Of a stretch of DNA of 35,035 nucleotides, positions 1 to 8,039 are shown piece by piece. Every line of letters begins with the position of its first letter. Position 1 is the stretch's first letter. A program made the translations under genes and the position numbers. Below the pieces are notes generated by a model. It worked only from the letters and a program-made list of their open reading frames with translations. It searched no databases and was not told the DNA's origin. The stretch comes from Alphaproteobacteria bacterium (GTDB lineage Bacteria > Pseudomonadota > Alphaproteobacteria > SHVR01). The stretch spans positions 1 through 35,035 of the forward strand of contig SHVR01000029.1 of NCBI GenBank assembly GCA_009694185.1, read 5' to 3'.

Positions 1-71
1 TCGGTCGCTTGCGCTATGACCAGCGCGATTAGCTCTTCCCGGGACAGCTCGTTGGGGGGTTCGAGAACCAT
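1..71 (-). CDS. IS66-family transposase, N-terminal fragment (runs off window)
   Basis: The ATG at 71-69 opens a frame that reads MVLEPPNELSREELIALV and continues beyond position 1. The segment ELSREELIALV resembles the start of IS66 TnpC-type transposases, which usually begin with a short acidic stretch followed by a leucine-zipper-like helix. An in-frame TAG lies about 16 codons upstream of the ATG, which supports this start. With only 23 residues visible, the family call is by resemblance and the catalytic DDE domain is out of view. Confidence 0.5.
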   Translation of the reverse strand, partial: MVLEPPNELSREELIALVIAQAT

Positions 72-147
72 CCGATTCTTGAATCGAAATCCGACCCCGC
101 CGTCCAGGGAAATCCGCTAAAAATAGCCGCCCAACCTGGGCTGTTAC
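1..147 (-). mobile_element. 5' end of an IS66-like insertion sequence (partial)
   Basis: Read on the minus strand, the element would begin at 147 with GTAA, the usual first bases of IS66-family terminal repeats. About 75 bases later comes an ATG opening a transposase-like frame that runs off the window. Only this end is visible, so the second terminal repeat and the 8-bp target duplication typical of IS66 cannot be checked. The assignment rests on the short N-terminus and the GTAA tip and is tentative. Confidence 0.45.
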
Positions 148-216
148 ACTTTTAGATAAATTGTATTACCTTGCTTCCTGGCGTATGCAGGCTGATCCTG
201 TACGAGGTTCGCAAGC

Positions 217-663
217 GTGAATTCGGTCGAGACATGGGCGGCGCAAACGACGGGCTCGGCACGGGTGCCGAGTGCAACGATACGCTTGCCAACCCTCGAC
301 CCGCGATCCGACGTGGCCGGGCGCGACGATCGGGCGGGCTCCGGGCCGGCACGCGCGCGGCCGGCATCCGTGCGAATGGTCATCGAGTTCGACCTCCGCG
401 ACGCATCCCGGCTCCGGACGGAGCGCCCGGCCCCGGCGAACGGGGATTGGCTCGCCCGCGCCACCGGCACAGAGGACGAGAGCCGGCGCCAAGACCCAAT
501 CCCGGTCACGAGCCTGCCGTTTCTCGCCCAACGGCTGGCCCAAGATCTATCGTCGGGGGAATCGGCCTTGCCGCATGCGGCGGCCGAGGCCGCCTACCGG
601 CGTGGCGCCGGCCTGACGACCCGGCTCTACGGCAACCATGCCCCGGTCGATCTCTGGGTCTGA
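217..663 (+). CDS. hypothetical small protein, proline/arginine rich
   Basis: This frame of 148 codons has third positions strongly biased to G or C, as in the neighbouring genes, and ends in TGA just before the next gene's leader. I do not recognise the family. The first half is low complexity (Pro, Arg, Ala). The second half looks folded and contains the segment LPFLAQRLAQDL and a C-terminal AYRRGAGLTTRLYG, a pattern I associate with small uncharacterised alphaproteobacterial proteins. The start is uncertain: GTG at 217 has no clear ribosome site, and the internal ATG at 376 (MVIEFDLRDA) may be the true start, giving about 95 residues. No signal peptide or membrane segment is visible. The stretch 148-216 holds nothing I can identify. 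Confidence 0.4.
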   Translation: MNSVETWAAQTTGSARVPSATIRLPTLDPRSDVAGRDDRAGSGPARARPASVRMVIEFDLRDASRLRTERPAPANGDWLARATGTEDESRRQDPIPVTSLPFLAQRLAQDLSSGESALPHAAAEAAYRRGAGLTTRLYGNHAPVDLWV

Positions 664-766
664 GCGGCGCTCGTTCCCACTCCCCTTTCCACCGGCGCGC
701 AGGTAAGGTTCGCGGTCGATCCGCGATGCGCGGAATCCTTCGGCCACACGCACAGTCGAGGCTCCC

Positions 767-2290
767 ATGCCGTGCATTCAAGATCTGCTTGCGAGCGCGA
801 CCGCCGGCCATACCGCCATCGCCGCGCCTGGGCGCAAGCCGCTGACCTTTGGCGGATTGCAGGCGCTGGTCGGCCGCACGGTCGCGGCCCTCAACGATCT
901 CGGCATCGGCCGTAACGACCGGGTGGCGATCTTGTTGCCGAACGGACCCGAAATGGCGGCGGCGTTCGTTGCGATCGGCGCCGGCGCCACGACGGCGCCG
1001 CTCAACCCCGCCTACCGTGCCGACGAGTTCGAGTTCTACCTGACCGATCTCAAGGCCAAGGCGCTGTTGGTCGACGAGCCCGGCGACTCCCCGGCCGTCG
1101 CGATCGCCAACAAGCTTGGCGTGCCGATTATTCGCCTGCATGCGGAGAAGGACAAGGAGGCGGGCCTGTTCACTTTGCTGGCCGATGGCGGGGCGCGAAC
1201 CGACCGAGCCAGTGCCCAGGGCTATGCCGCGGCGGGCGACGTGGCGCTGGTGCTGCATACCTCCGGCACGACGTCGAGCCCGAAGATCGTGCCCCTCACC
1301 CAGGCCAATATCTGCGCCTCGGCCAGACATATCGGTCGCACGCTCGAGCTCGGGCCGAGCGACCAGTGCCTCAACATCATGCCGCTGTTTCATATCCACG
1401 GCCTGATCGGCGGGGTTCTGTCCTCGCTTTCGGCCGGTGCCAGCGTCTTCTGCACACCGGGCTTCAATGCGCTCCGTTTCTATGTCTGGCTGGACGAGGC
1501 CCACCCGAGCTGGTTCACGGCCGTGCCCACCATGTTGCAGGCCATTCACGCGCGGGCAAGCCAGAACCGGCCGCTGATCGACAAGACCCATGGGCGGCTC
1601 CGCTTCATCCGCTCGTCCTCCGCCTCGCTGCCGCCCCAGGTCATGCTGGCGTTGGAGGAGACGTTTGGCGTGCCGGTCATCGAGTCCTACGGCATGACCG
1701 AAGCAGCGCATCAGATGGCGAGCAACCCGCTGCCGCCCGGTGAGCGCCGACCCGGCTCGGTGGGCTTGGCGGCCGGACCCGAGGTCGCGATCATGGACGA
1801 CACGGGCACGCTGCTCGCCGCCGAGAGCACGGGCGAGGTGGTGATCCGGGGACCGAACGTGACCGGGGGCTACGAGGCCAATCCCGAAGCCAACAAGACG
1901 GCCTACAGCAACGGCTGGTTCCGGACCGGTGACCAGGGCTACATGGACCCGGCCGGCTATCTCTTCATCACCGGCCGGCTGAAGGAGATCATTAATCGCG
2001 GCGGCGAGAAGGTGTCGCCGCGCGAGGTCGACGAGGTCCTTCTCGACCATCCGGCCGTCGAGCAGGTGGTCACGTTCGCCATGCCACACAAGATGCTGGG
2101 CGAGGACGTCGCGGCGGTGGTCGTCTTGCGCCAGGGCCAGACGGCGAGCGAGCAGGATTTGCGGGCCTTCCTCGCCGAACGCCTGGCGGCCTTCAAGGTG
2201 CCGCGCAAGATCGTCTTCGTGTCCGAAATACCCAAAGGCGCCACCGGCAGGTTGCAGCGCATCGGCCTCGCCGACAAACTCGGCCTTTGA
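767..2290 (+). CDS. acyl-CoA synthetase, oxalyl-CoA synthetase (AAE3/Pcs60)-like
   Basis: This is a 507-residue ANL-superfamily adenylating enzyme, expected to activate a carboxylate with ATP and CoA in the cytoplasm. The phosphate-binding loop is HTSGTTSSPK (about 164-173), the A5 region is ESYGMTEAAH (306-315), and the hinge region is GRLKEIINRGGEKVSP (403-418). MPLFHIHGL, RFIRSSSASL and the NPLPPGERRPGSVG segment closely match plant AAE3 and yeast Pcs60, which make oxalyl-CoA from oxalate, so oxalate is the best substrate guess. The A10 motif is unusual: the family's catalytic lysine (GK in PKxxxGK) is arginine here (PKGATGR, R495, codon AGG at 2249-2251), which could impair adenylation. 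The ATG follows a GAGG at 758-761. A PanE-like reductase follows 16 bp downstream and is probably co-transcribed. Confidence 0.85.
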   Translation: MPCIQDLLASATAGHTAIAAPGRKPLTFGGLQALVGRTVAALNDLGIGRNDRVAILLPNGPEMAAAFVAIGAGATTAPLNPAYRADEFEFYLTDLKAKALLVDEPGDSPAVAIANKLGVPIIRLHAEKDKEAGLFTLLADGGARTDRASAQGYAAAGDVALVLHTSGTTSSPKIVPLTQANICASARHIGRTLELGPSDQCLNIMPLFHIHGLIGGVLSSLSAGASVFCTPGFNALRFYVWLDEAHPSWFTAVPTMLQAIHARASQNRPLIDKTHGRLRFIRSSSASLPPQVMLALEETFGVPVIESYGMTEAAHQMASNPLPPGERRPGSVGLAAGPEVAIMDDTGTLLAAESTGEVVIRGPNVTGGYEANPEANKTAYSNGWFRTGDQGYMDPAGYLFITGRLKEIINRGGEKVSPREVDEVLLDHPAVEQVVTFAMPHKMLGEDVAAVVVLRQGQTASEQDLRAFLAERLAAFKVPRKIVFVSEIPKGATGRLQRIGLADKLGL

Positions 2291-2306
2291 GGGTCGGGGG
2301 GGCGGG

Positions 2307-3290
2307 ATGAAAGTCTGCATCTACGGGGCGGGCGCCATCGGCGCCCATCTCGGGGGTTATCTCGCCCGCACCGAGCTGGACGTCAGCCTGATCGCGCGTG
2401 GACCCCATCTCGAGGCCATGCGCCGTGACGGGCTCACGGTCGTCACGGCCGGCGAAAGCTTCACGGTCCGGCCGCGCGTCAGCAATGACGCCCGTGAGCT
2501 CGGACCGCAGGACTATGTGATCGTCACGCTCAAGGCGCATCAGACTCACGGGGTCGTCGATGCCCTGCGGCCGTTGATGGGGTCGGAGACGACGGTGGTC
2601 ACGACCCAGAACGGCGTGCCCTGGTGGTACTTCTACAAGCTTGCCGGTCCCTGGGGCGAGCGGCCGATCGAGTGCGTCGATCCAGGTGGCGTTCAATGGT
2701 CCGGGATCGGCCCCGAGCGGGTCATCCACTCGGTCATCTATGTGGCGGCCGAAGTGATCGAACCCGGCACCGTCCGGCACGAGGACGGCGACAGCTATCC
2801 CTTGGGCGAGCCGGACGGCAGCCGCTCGCAGCGGGTCTTGCGCCTCTCGCGGGCCATCGTCGCCGCCGGCTTGCGCTCACCGGTGCGCGGCGCCATCCGC
2901 AACGAAATCTGGGTCAAGCTCTGGGGCAATCTCAGCTTCAACCCGGTGAGTGTACTCACCCATGCGACGCTGGCCGGGATCGGCCGCGCCCCTGGCGCGA
3001 TCGAGCTGGTGCACCGGATGATGCTGGAAGGCCAAGCGGTGGCGGAGGCGCTTGGCGTCAAGTTCCCCGTTGACGTCGAACGCCGCATTGCCGGCGCCAT
3101 CGCGGTCGGCGAACACAAGACCTCCATGCTGCAAGACCTCGAACGCGGCCGGTCCATGGAGATCGACGCCCTGGTGGCGGCGGTCGCCGAGCTCGGTGAT
3201 CGGGTCGGCGTCGACACACCTTATGTCGACGCGGTCCTGGCGCTGGTCCGGCTACGCGCAACGACGGCCGGACTTTACCCGCCGGCCTGA
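2307..3290 (+). CDS. ketopantoate reductase (PanE/ApbA) family oxidoreductase
   Basis: This 327-residue NAD(P)H-dependent enzyme starts with a Rossmann motif, GAGAIGAHLGGYLA (8-21). It carries VTLKAHQT and TTQNGVPWWYF of the ApbA/PanE N-terminal domain. The C-terminal helical domain has the expected catalytic lysine in EIWVKLWGNLSFNPVS, and SMLQDLERGRSMEIDAL matches the substrate-binding segment. The length fits the family. The neighbourhood is fatty-acid or carboxylate catabolism rather than pantothenate synthesis, so it may reduce another 2-oxo acid; true PanE activity is uncertain. The gene sits 16 bp after the ligase gene and 53 bp before the acyl-CoA dehydrogenase, consistent with one operon. 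Confidence 0.85.
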   Translation: MKVCIYGAGAIGAHLGGYLARTELDVSLIARGPHLEAMRRDGLTVVTAGESFTVRPRVSNDARELGPQDYVIVTLKAHQTHGVVDALRPLMGSETTVVTTQNGVPWWYFYKLAGPWGERPIECVDPGGVQWSGIGPERVIHSVIYVAAEVIEPGTVRHEDGDSYPLGEPDGSRSQRVLRLSRAIVAAGLRSPVRGAIRNEIWVKLWGNLSFNPVSVLTHATLAGIGRAPGAIELVHRMMLEGQAVAEALGVKFPVDVERRIAGAIAVGEHKTSMLQDLERGRSMEIDALVAAVAELGDRVGVDTPYVDAVLALVRLRATTAGLYPPA

Positions 3291-3343
3291 CTGGCTGTTA
3301 AACTCTCCCGGGACCGAATGGCCGCGCGAACCCGGAGGGCACG

Positions 3344-4582
3344 ATGGACTTCCAATTTTCGGACCGCGCCAAGGAGCTGGTGGCCCGCGTCCAGGACTTC
3401 ATGGACCGCCATATCCATCCCAACGCGGATCTCTACGACGAACAGCTCGAGGAAGGCCCGACCCGCTGGAAGGTCGTACCGATCCTCGAAGCGGTGAAGG
3501 CCAAGGCCAAGGAAGAAGGTCTCTGGAACCTCTTCCTGCCGCAGAGCGAGCATGGCGCCGGCCTTACGAACATGGAATATGCGCCCATCTGCGAGGTGAT
3601 GGGCCGCGTCCACTGGGCGCCCGAGGCCTTCAACTGCTCGGCGCCCGACACCGGCAACATGGAAGTGCTGGTCCGCTACGGCAGCGAGGAGCACAAGCGG
3701 CGCTGGCTCCAGCCGCTGCTCGATGGCGAGATCCGCTCGGCCTTCGCCATGACCGAGCCCAAGGTCGCCTCTTCCGACGCCACCAACATCGAGACGCGCA
3801 TCGAGCGCCAGGGCGACCATTACGTCATCAACGGCCATAAATGGTGGACGTCGGGCATCGGCGACCCGCGCTGCCAAATCTTGATTGTGATGGGCAAGAC
3901 CGATCCGAGCGGCCCCAGATACCGCCAGCAGTCGATGATCCTGGTGCCGCGCGAGGCAGCCGGCATCCGGGTGGTACGCTTGTTGAACGTCATGGGTTTC
4001 GACGATGCGCCGCACGGCCATGGCGAAGTCATCTTCGAGGACGTGAAGGTGCCGGCCACGAACATTTTGCTGGGCGAGGGCCGCGGCTTCGAAATTGCCC
4101 AGGGGCGCCTCGGGCCGGGACGCATCCACCATTGCATGCGCATCGTCGGTGTCGCCGAGCGGGCACTCGAATCGATGTGCCGGCGCGCGACCGAGCGCAC
4201 CACTTGGGGCGTCTCGCTCGCCGATCGCGACACCACGCTCGAGCGCATCGCCGAGTGCCGCATCGAGATCGAGATGTGCCGCCTCTTGGTCCTCAAGGCG
4301 GCCTATGTGATGGACACCGCCGGCAACAAGGCCGCCCGCCAGGAGATCGCCATGATCAAGGTGGCGGCACCGAACATGGCGCTCCGGGTGCTCGACCGCG
4401 CCATGCAGTTGCATGGCGGCGGCGCCATGAGCCAGGCGTTCGAGCTTTCCCATATGTGGGCGCGCATGCGGGCGCTGCGCTTCGCCGACGGCCCGGACGA
4501 GGTGCATCGCCAGCAGATCGCCCGGCTCGAGCTCAGCCGCCAGGTCGACTGGCCACCCAGGGCGGCCAAGGCCGCGCAATAA
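3344..4582 (+). CDS. acyl-CoA dehydrogenase (ACAD10/11-like)
   Basis: This 412-residue flavoprotein has all three acyl-CoA dehydrogenase regions. They are an N-terminal helical domain, a middle beta domain with [16 protein letters not shown] and GHKWWTSG, and a C-terminal helical domain with [10 protein letters not shown] and [13 protein letters not shown]. The last motif and the overall spacing resemble the ACAD10/ACAD11 group, which acts on long or branched acyl-CoA. A GGAGGG lies just upstream of the ATG. It probably dehydrogenates the acyl-CoA made by an adjacent or distant ligase and passes electrons to ETF. The next gene begins 14 bp downstream behind a strong ribosome site, so the two are likely co-transcribed. 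Confidence 0.92.
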   Translation: MDFQFSDRAKELVARVQDFMDRHIHPNADLYDEQLEEGPTRWKVVPILEAVKAKAKEEGLWNLFLPQSEHGAGLTNMEYAPICEVMGRVHWAPEAFNCSAPDTGNMEVLVRYGSEEHKRRWLQPLLDGEIRSAFAMTEPKVASSDATNIETRIERQGDHYVINGHKWWTSGIGDPRCQILIVMGKTDPSGPRYRQQSMILVPREAAGIRVVRLLNVMGFDDAPHGHGEVIFEDVKVPATNILLGEGRGFEIAQGRLGPGRIHHCMRIVGVAERALESMCRRATERTTWGVSLADRDTTLERIAECRIEIEMCRLLVLKAAYVMDTAGNKAARQEIAMIKVAAPNMALRVLDRAMQLHGGGAMSQAFELSHMWARMRALRFADGPDEVHRQQIARLELSRQVDWPPRAAKAAQ

Positions 4583-4596
4583 GGAGGCGTAAACCC

Positions 4597-5628
4597 ATGC
4601 GCGTCGTGGCGTCCCTGCCGACCGACGATTGGAAAGAGACGGCGAGGCTTGCCCGGGCCTATGAGGCGGCGGGCTATGACAGCCTGACCACGGCCGAGCT
4701 CGCCCACGATCCCTTCGCGCCCCTCGCCGTCGCCGCCACGGTGACCGGCCGGGTAACGCTCGCGACCGCCATCGCGGTCGCCTTCCCGCGCAGCCCCATG
4801 ATCGTCGCCGGTCAGGCGTGGGACCTGCAAGCCAACTCGGGCGGCCGTTTCTCGCTCGGCCTCGGGACCCAAGTGAAGGGCCATAATGAACGGCGCTACA
4901 GCACGCCCTGGGGACCGCCGGTCGAGCGCACCCGCGAATATGTCCAATCGTTGCGCGCCATCTGGCGCACCTGGGAAACCGGCGAGAAGCTCGACTTCAA
5001 GGGCACGCATTACAGCTTCACCCTGATGACGCCGGAGTTTTCGCCGCGGCCCACCGGCTTGCCCATGGTACCGGTGACAGTCGCCGCCGTCGGCCCCGAC
5101 ATGCTGCGCATGACGGGCCGCATCGCGGACGGCGTGCGCCTGCACGGCTTCTGCACACGCAAATACATGCAAGACCAGGTCATACCCAGGGTCGGCGAGG
5201 GCCTGGCCAAGAGCGGCCGCGATCGGGCGCGATTCCGGATCATCGGCGGCGGTTTCATTGCCACCGGCCCCGACGCCGACGCGGTCCGGGAGAAGTTCGA
5301 ATGGGTGCGCTACCGGGTCGCCTTCTACGGCTCGACCCGCACTTACCAGCCGGTGTTCCAGACCCATGGGATCGAGGAACTGGGCCGCAAGCTGCACCAG
5401 CTCTCGGTCGCGGGAAAATGGGACATCATGGCGCGGGAGGTGCCCGACGACGTGGTGCGGCTGTTTGCCGCCGTCGCCCCCTACAAGGATCTGGCGCCGG
5501 CCATCGAAGCGCGCTTCGGCGGCATCTCCGACGAGATCAACCTGACCTTGCCGCCCGCGACGCCGGAGGGCCTGATGAAGGAACTGCTCGCGGACGTCAA
5601 ACGCATACCGACACCGTTCGCCGGCTAG
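4597..5628 (+). CDS. luciferase-like (LLM class) flavin/F420-dependent oxidoreductase
   Basis: The 343-residue TIM-barrel enzyme begins MRVVASLPTDDW, directly after a strong AAGGAGG ribosome site at 4581-4587, which decides the start over longer in-frame extensions. Family features are DSLTTAELAHDPFAPLA near the N-terminus, GGRFSLGLGTQVKGH in the first third, and VTVAAVGPDMLRM followed by ADGVRLHGF in the middle. It resembles the subgroup known as TIGR03617 F420-dependent oxidoreductases. In an alphaproteobacterium the cofactor may be FMN rather than F420, which the sequence does not settle. Its TAG stop is part of the CTAG that starts the repeat element downstream. Confidence 0.85.
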   Translation: MRVVASLPTDDWKETARLARAYEAAGYDSLTTAELAHDPFAPLAVAATVTGRVTLATAIAVAFPRSPMIVAGQAWDLQANSGGRFSLGLGTQVKGHNERRYSTPWGPPVERTREYVQSLRAIWRTWETGEKLDFKGTHYSFTLMTPEFSPRPTGLPMVPVTVAAVGPDMLRMTGRIADGVRLHGFCTRKYMQDQVIPRVGEGLAKSGRDRARFRIIGGGFIATGPDADAVREKFEWVRYRVAFYGSTRTYQPVFQTHGIEELGRKLHQLSVAGKWDIMAREVPDDVVRLFAAVAPYKDLAPAIEARFGGISDEINLTLPPATPEGLMKELLADVKRIPTPFAG

Positions 5629-5783
5629 AGCGGTTTCAACATGGCTGGAGACACGGCCCTCCCCTCACCCTTCCCTCTCCCCACATGGGGAGAGGGTTGC
5701 GTAGGGATGGCGCGGCGACAGCCGTGCCTTACCCGAAGCTGGGTGAGGGGCGAATGATTCCGGTCAACGTGAACGTGCTCTAG
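5625..5783. repeat. CTAG-bounded nested inverted-repeat element (MITE-like), possible bidirectional terminator
   Basis: A 159-bp segment begins CTAGAGC and ends GCTCTAG. Inside it, CCCCTCACCC (5661-5670) is perfectly complementary to GGGTGAGGGG (5741-5750). Within that arm lies a perfect 10-bp hairpin, CCCTCTCCCC (5673-5682), loop ACAT, GGGGAGAGGG (5687-5696). The interior resembles pyrimidine-rich dispersed intergenic elements of many proteobacteria. The CTAG borders recall Tc1/IS630-type target use. It lies between the convergent monooxygenase and queG genes and supplies the stop codon of the former. Mobility is inferred; the nested symmetry is seen directly. Confidence 0.65.
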
Positions 5784-5819
5784 TCCTGGCCCTCATCGCA
5801 ACGTCGAGCGGGACTTCGG

Positions 5820-6962
5820 TCATCGGCACATTCCCTCGGTCCATTCCGCCCGGACGGCGGCGTCGGTTTCATGGCCGAGATGGCGCGCGCTCAGGGCCTC
5901 GAAATGCGCGCGCGGGGCGAGGCGCGAGAGTGCCCAGACCGCCATGCCGCGTACCAGGGCCGAGCCGTCGCCGAGCCTGGCTTCGGCCACGGCGGCGAGC
6001 GCCGGATCGGCGCTGTTGGCAATGGCGATCAGCACGTTGCGAACGAAGCGGTCGCGTCCCGTACGCTTGATCGCGGTGCCCGCGAAGGCGTTGCGAAATC
6101 CGGCATCGTCGAGAGCGGCCAAGTCGGCGAGCCTGGGTGCCGTCAGTCGGGCGCGCGGCAGGAAATCGGGCTCCTCGGTCCGGCGAGCGAACTTGTTCCA
6201 GGGACAGACCGCCAAACAGTCGTCGCAGCCATAGATGCGATTGCCCATGGCCTGGCGAAATTCGCGGGCGATGACGCCCTTATGCTCGATGGTCAGATAG
6301 GAGATGCAGCGCCTGGCGTCGAGCCGATAGGGTGCGGGAAAAGCGTTGGTCGGGCAGACGTCGAGGCAGGCCCGGCAGGAGCCGCAATGGTCGGCCTCCG
6401 GCATGTCGGCTGGGATATCGAGGGTCGTGAACATTTCGCCAAGGAAGAGCCATGAGCCGAACTGGCGCGAGACCAGATTGGTGTGCTTGCCTTGCCAGCC
6501 GAGCCCAGCCTGGCGCGCCAGCGGCTTTTCCATGACTGGCGCGGTATCGGTGAAGAGCTTGACCTCGCCGCCCCAAGTCGCCTGGGTCCAGCCGGCCAGT
6601 TGTTTGAGCCGGCCCATGAGCACGTCGTGATAATCGCGCCCGCCCTGGGCATAACAAGAAATCGTGCCGCGATCGGGCCATGCCAGAGCGGCCAGTGGAT
6701 CGTCACCCGGCCCGTAATTCGCCGCCACGACGACGACCGTCCGCGCCGCCGGCCAAAGAGCGGCGGGATCGCCGCGCCGCTCGGCGTTGCGGGCCAGCCA
6801 GCCCATGTCGCCCTGATGACCCCGGGCCAGAAACTCGGCGAGGCCGGCCTTGGCTTCGGGCGCCGCCCGGGCGGCGGCGAACCCCACAGCGTCGAAGCCG
6901 AGCGCCAGCGCCCGGTCGCGCAGTTCGGCGCGTATATCGGTTGCGGGAAGGGTGGTGGTCAT
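5820..6962 (-). CDS. queG: epoxyqueuosine reductase QueG
   Basis: The 380-residue protein carries out the last step of queuosine tRNA modification, reducing epoxyqueuosine with cobalamin and two [4Fe-4S] clusters. It shows DTAPVMEKPLA (139-149), GLGWQGKHTNLVS, and the two ferredoxin-like motifs CGSCRACLDVCP (193-204) and CDDCLAVCP (246-254). A HEAT-like alpha-helical tail follows, with the segments RNVLIAIANS and LVRGMAVWALSRL. The ATG at 6962 (MTTTLPATD) is chosen because upstream in-frame sequence is unlike the family and overlaps the divergent gene. It is divergent from the membrane methyltransferase-like gene, whose ATG is only 15 bp away. queF lies about 500 bp further on. Confidence 0.95.
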   Translation of the reverse strand: MTTTLPATDIRAELRDRALALGFDAVGFAAARAAPEAKAGLAEFLARGHQGDMGWLARNAERRGDPAALWPAARTVVVVAANYGPGDDPLAALAWPDRGTISCYAQGGRDYHDVLMGRLKQLAGWTQATWGGEVKLFTDTAPVMEKPLARQAGLGWQGKHTNLVSRQFGSWLFLGEMFTTLDIPADMPEADHCGSCRACLDVCPTNAFPAPYRLDARRCISYLTIEHKGVIAREFRQAMGNRIYGCDDCLAVCPWNKFARRTEEPDFLPRARLTAPRLADLAALDDAGFRNAFAGTAIKRTGRDRFVRNVLIAIANSADPALAAVAEARLGDGSALVRGMAVWALSRLAPRAHFEALSARHLGHETDAAVRAEWTEGMCR

Positions 6963-6977
6963 GCTGGACTCTAACCC

Positions 6978-7472
6978 ATGTTCAGCTCGCGTAAGGAGCC
7001 CGATCCCGACACCGTCGGCGTGATCGCCCGGCCGCCGCTGATCTATGGCCTCGCGGTCGCCTTGGGGCTCGCCCTCGACGCGGCACGCCCGAACACCCTC
7101 CTGGCAGAGACCCTGCCCGGAGCGCTGCGCTGGACCCTGGGCGGGCTGCTCTTTGCGACGGCGCTGGCGGGCGTCATCGCGGTGTTCCTCCGGTTTCGGC
7201 GCGCCGGCACCAATATCGACACCAAGCAGCCCACCACCGCCCTCGTCACCGACGGGCTCTATCGTTATTCGCGCAACCCGGTCTATGTGGCGCTCACCGC
7301 CGCGACGCTGGCGATTGCGTTCATGGCGGCCAATCTTTGGATCGTCCTCCTGCTGCTGCCGACGCTTTGGGTCATGCAATATGGCGTTGTGCTGCGCGAG
7401 GAAGCCTATCTCACCGCCAAGTTCGGTGACGCCTACCGGGCCTATTGCGGCGAGGTCAGGCGTTGGCTCTAG
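6978..7472 (+). CDS. isoprenylcysteine carboxyl methyltransferase (ICMT/PEMT-like) family membrane protein
   Basis: This is a 164-residue integral membrane protein with about four hydrophobic segments: 17-34, 49-69, two closely spaced helices at about 102-133. The signature is at the C-terminus, [17 protein letters not shown] followed by [18 protein letters not shown]. That arrangement (RNPxY, then EE...F...Y..Y) is typical of small ICMT/phospholipid methyltransferase-like proteins that bind S-adenosylmethionine at the membrane face. The substrate is unknown; bacterial members often act on lipids or are uncharacterised. Its TAG stop overlaps the TAG stop of the convergent queF within one palindromic CTAG. 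Confidence 0.8.
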   Translation: MFSSRKEPDPDTVGVIARPPLIYGLAVALGLALDAARPNTLLAETLPGALRWTLGGLLFATALAGVIAVFLRFRRAGTNIDTKQPTTALVTDGLYRYSRNPVYVALTAATLAIAFMAANLWIVLLLLPTLWVMQYGVVLREEAYLTAKFGDAYRAYCGEVRRWL

Positions 7473-7975
7473 CCCCTGCCGCGATAGGGCGCCACGCCCT
7501 GATCGGGTAGCCACAGCCCCTCGGGCGCGGGACCGGTCTGGTAGAAGACGTCGATCGGCATGCCGCCCCTCGGATACCAATAGCCGCCGATGCGCAGCCA
7601 CAGGGGCTGGATGGTGTCGGCGATTCGCCGGGCGACCGCCAGCGTGCAGTCCTCATGGAAAGCGCCGTGATTGCGGAAGGCGGCGAGATAGAGCTTGAGC
7701 GATTTGCTCTCTACCAGCCTGGCGTCGGGGGCATAGTCGATCACCAGATGGGCAAAATCTGGCTGGCCCGTGATCGGGCAGAGCGAGGTGAATTCCGAAG
7801 CGGTGAATCTGACCACATAGAGACGACCCGGATGGGGGTTCGCCACGCACTCGAGGACCGCCGCATCGGGCGACGCGGGCAAGCCCGCCGGCCGGCCGAG
7901 CTGGGTCAATTTACCGTGATCGCCTTCGGACAGCCGAGCCTCCCACAGCCTCCCGCCATGGGCTATCCTTAGCAT
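7469..7975 (-). CDS. queF: NADPH-dependent 7-cyano-7-deazaguanine reductase QueF
   Basis: QueF reduces preQ0 to preQ1 in queuosine synthesis. The 168-residue protein is the short (type I) form. It has the catalytic cysteine in [13 protein letters not shown] (C66, with the general acid D73), the QueF motif ESKSLKLYL (89-97), and [11 protein letters not shown] with the substrate glutamate and histidine. The C-terminal [15 protein letters not shown] is also conserved. The ATG at 7975 is the only standard start in frame before the conserved region, but it has a poor ribosome site and the first 20 residues are unlike homologs, so the true N-terminus is uncertain. Confidence 0.95.
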   Translation of the reverse strand: MLRIAHGGRLWEARLSEGDHGKLTQLGRPAGLPASPDAAVLECVANPHPGRLYVVRFTASEFTSLCPITGQPDFAHLVIDYAPDARLVESKSLKLYLAAFRNHGAFHEDCTLAVARRIADTIQPLWLRIGGYWYPRGGMPIDVFYQTGPAPEGLWLPDQGVAPYRGRG

Positions 7976-8039
7976 CCGGTTCCGGCCAAGACCATCGCCA
8001 ACCCGACGGCATTCTGGCCGGCCGATCAGCTAGGAGTGC

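Noticed and set aside
506-2320. 604-codon open frame on the minus strand
   Set aside because: It lies antisense to the well-supported acyl-CoA synthetase gene, has no recognisable domain, and is expected from GC-rich codon bias. The same applies to long antisense frames at 3275-4579, 9468-10775, 11886-13490, 16014-17456, 19230-20579 and 32577-34160.
5658-5764. A small protein frame in the intergenic spacer after the monooxygenase
   Set aside because: The sequence is dominated by nested inverted repeats and resembles dispersed intergenic repeats; no coding signal is apparent.
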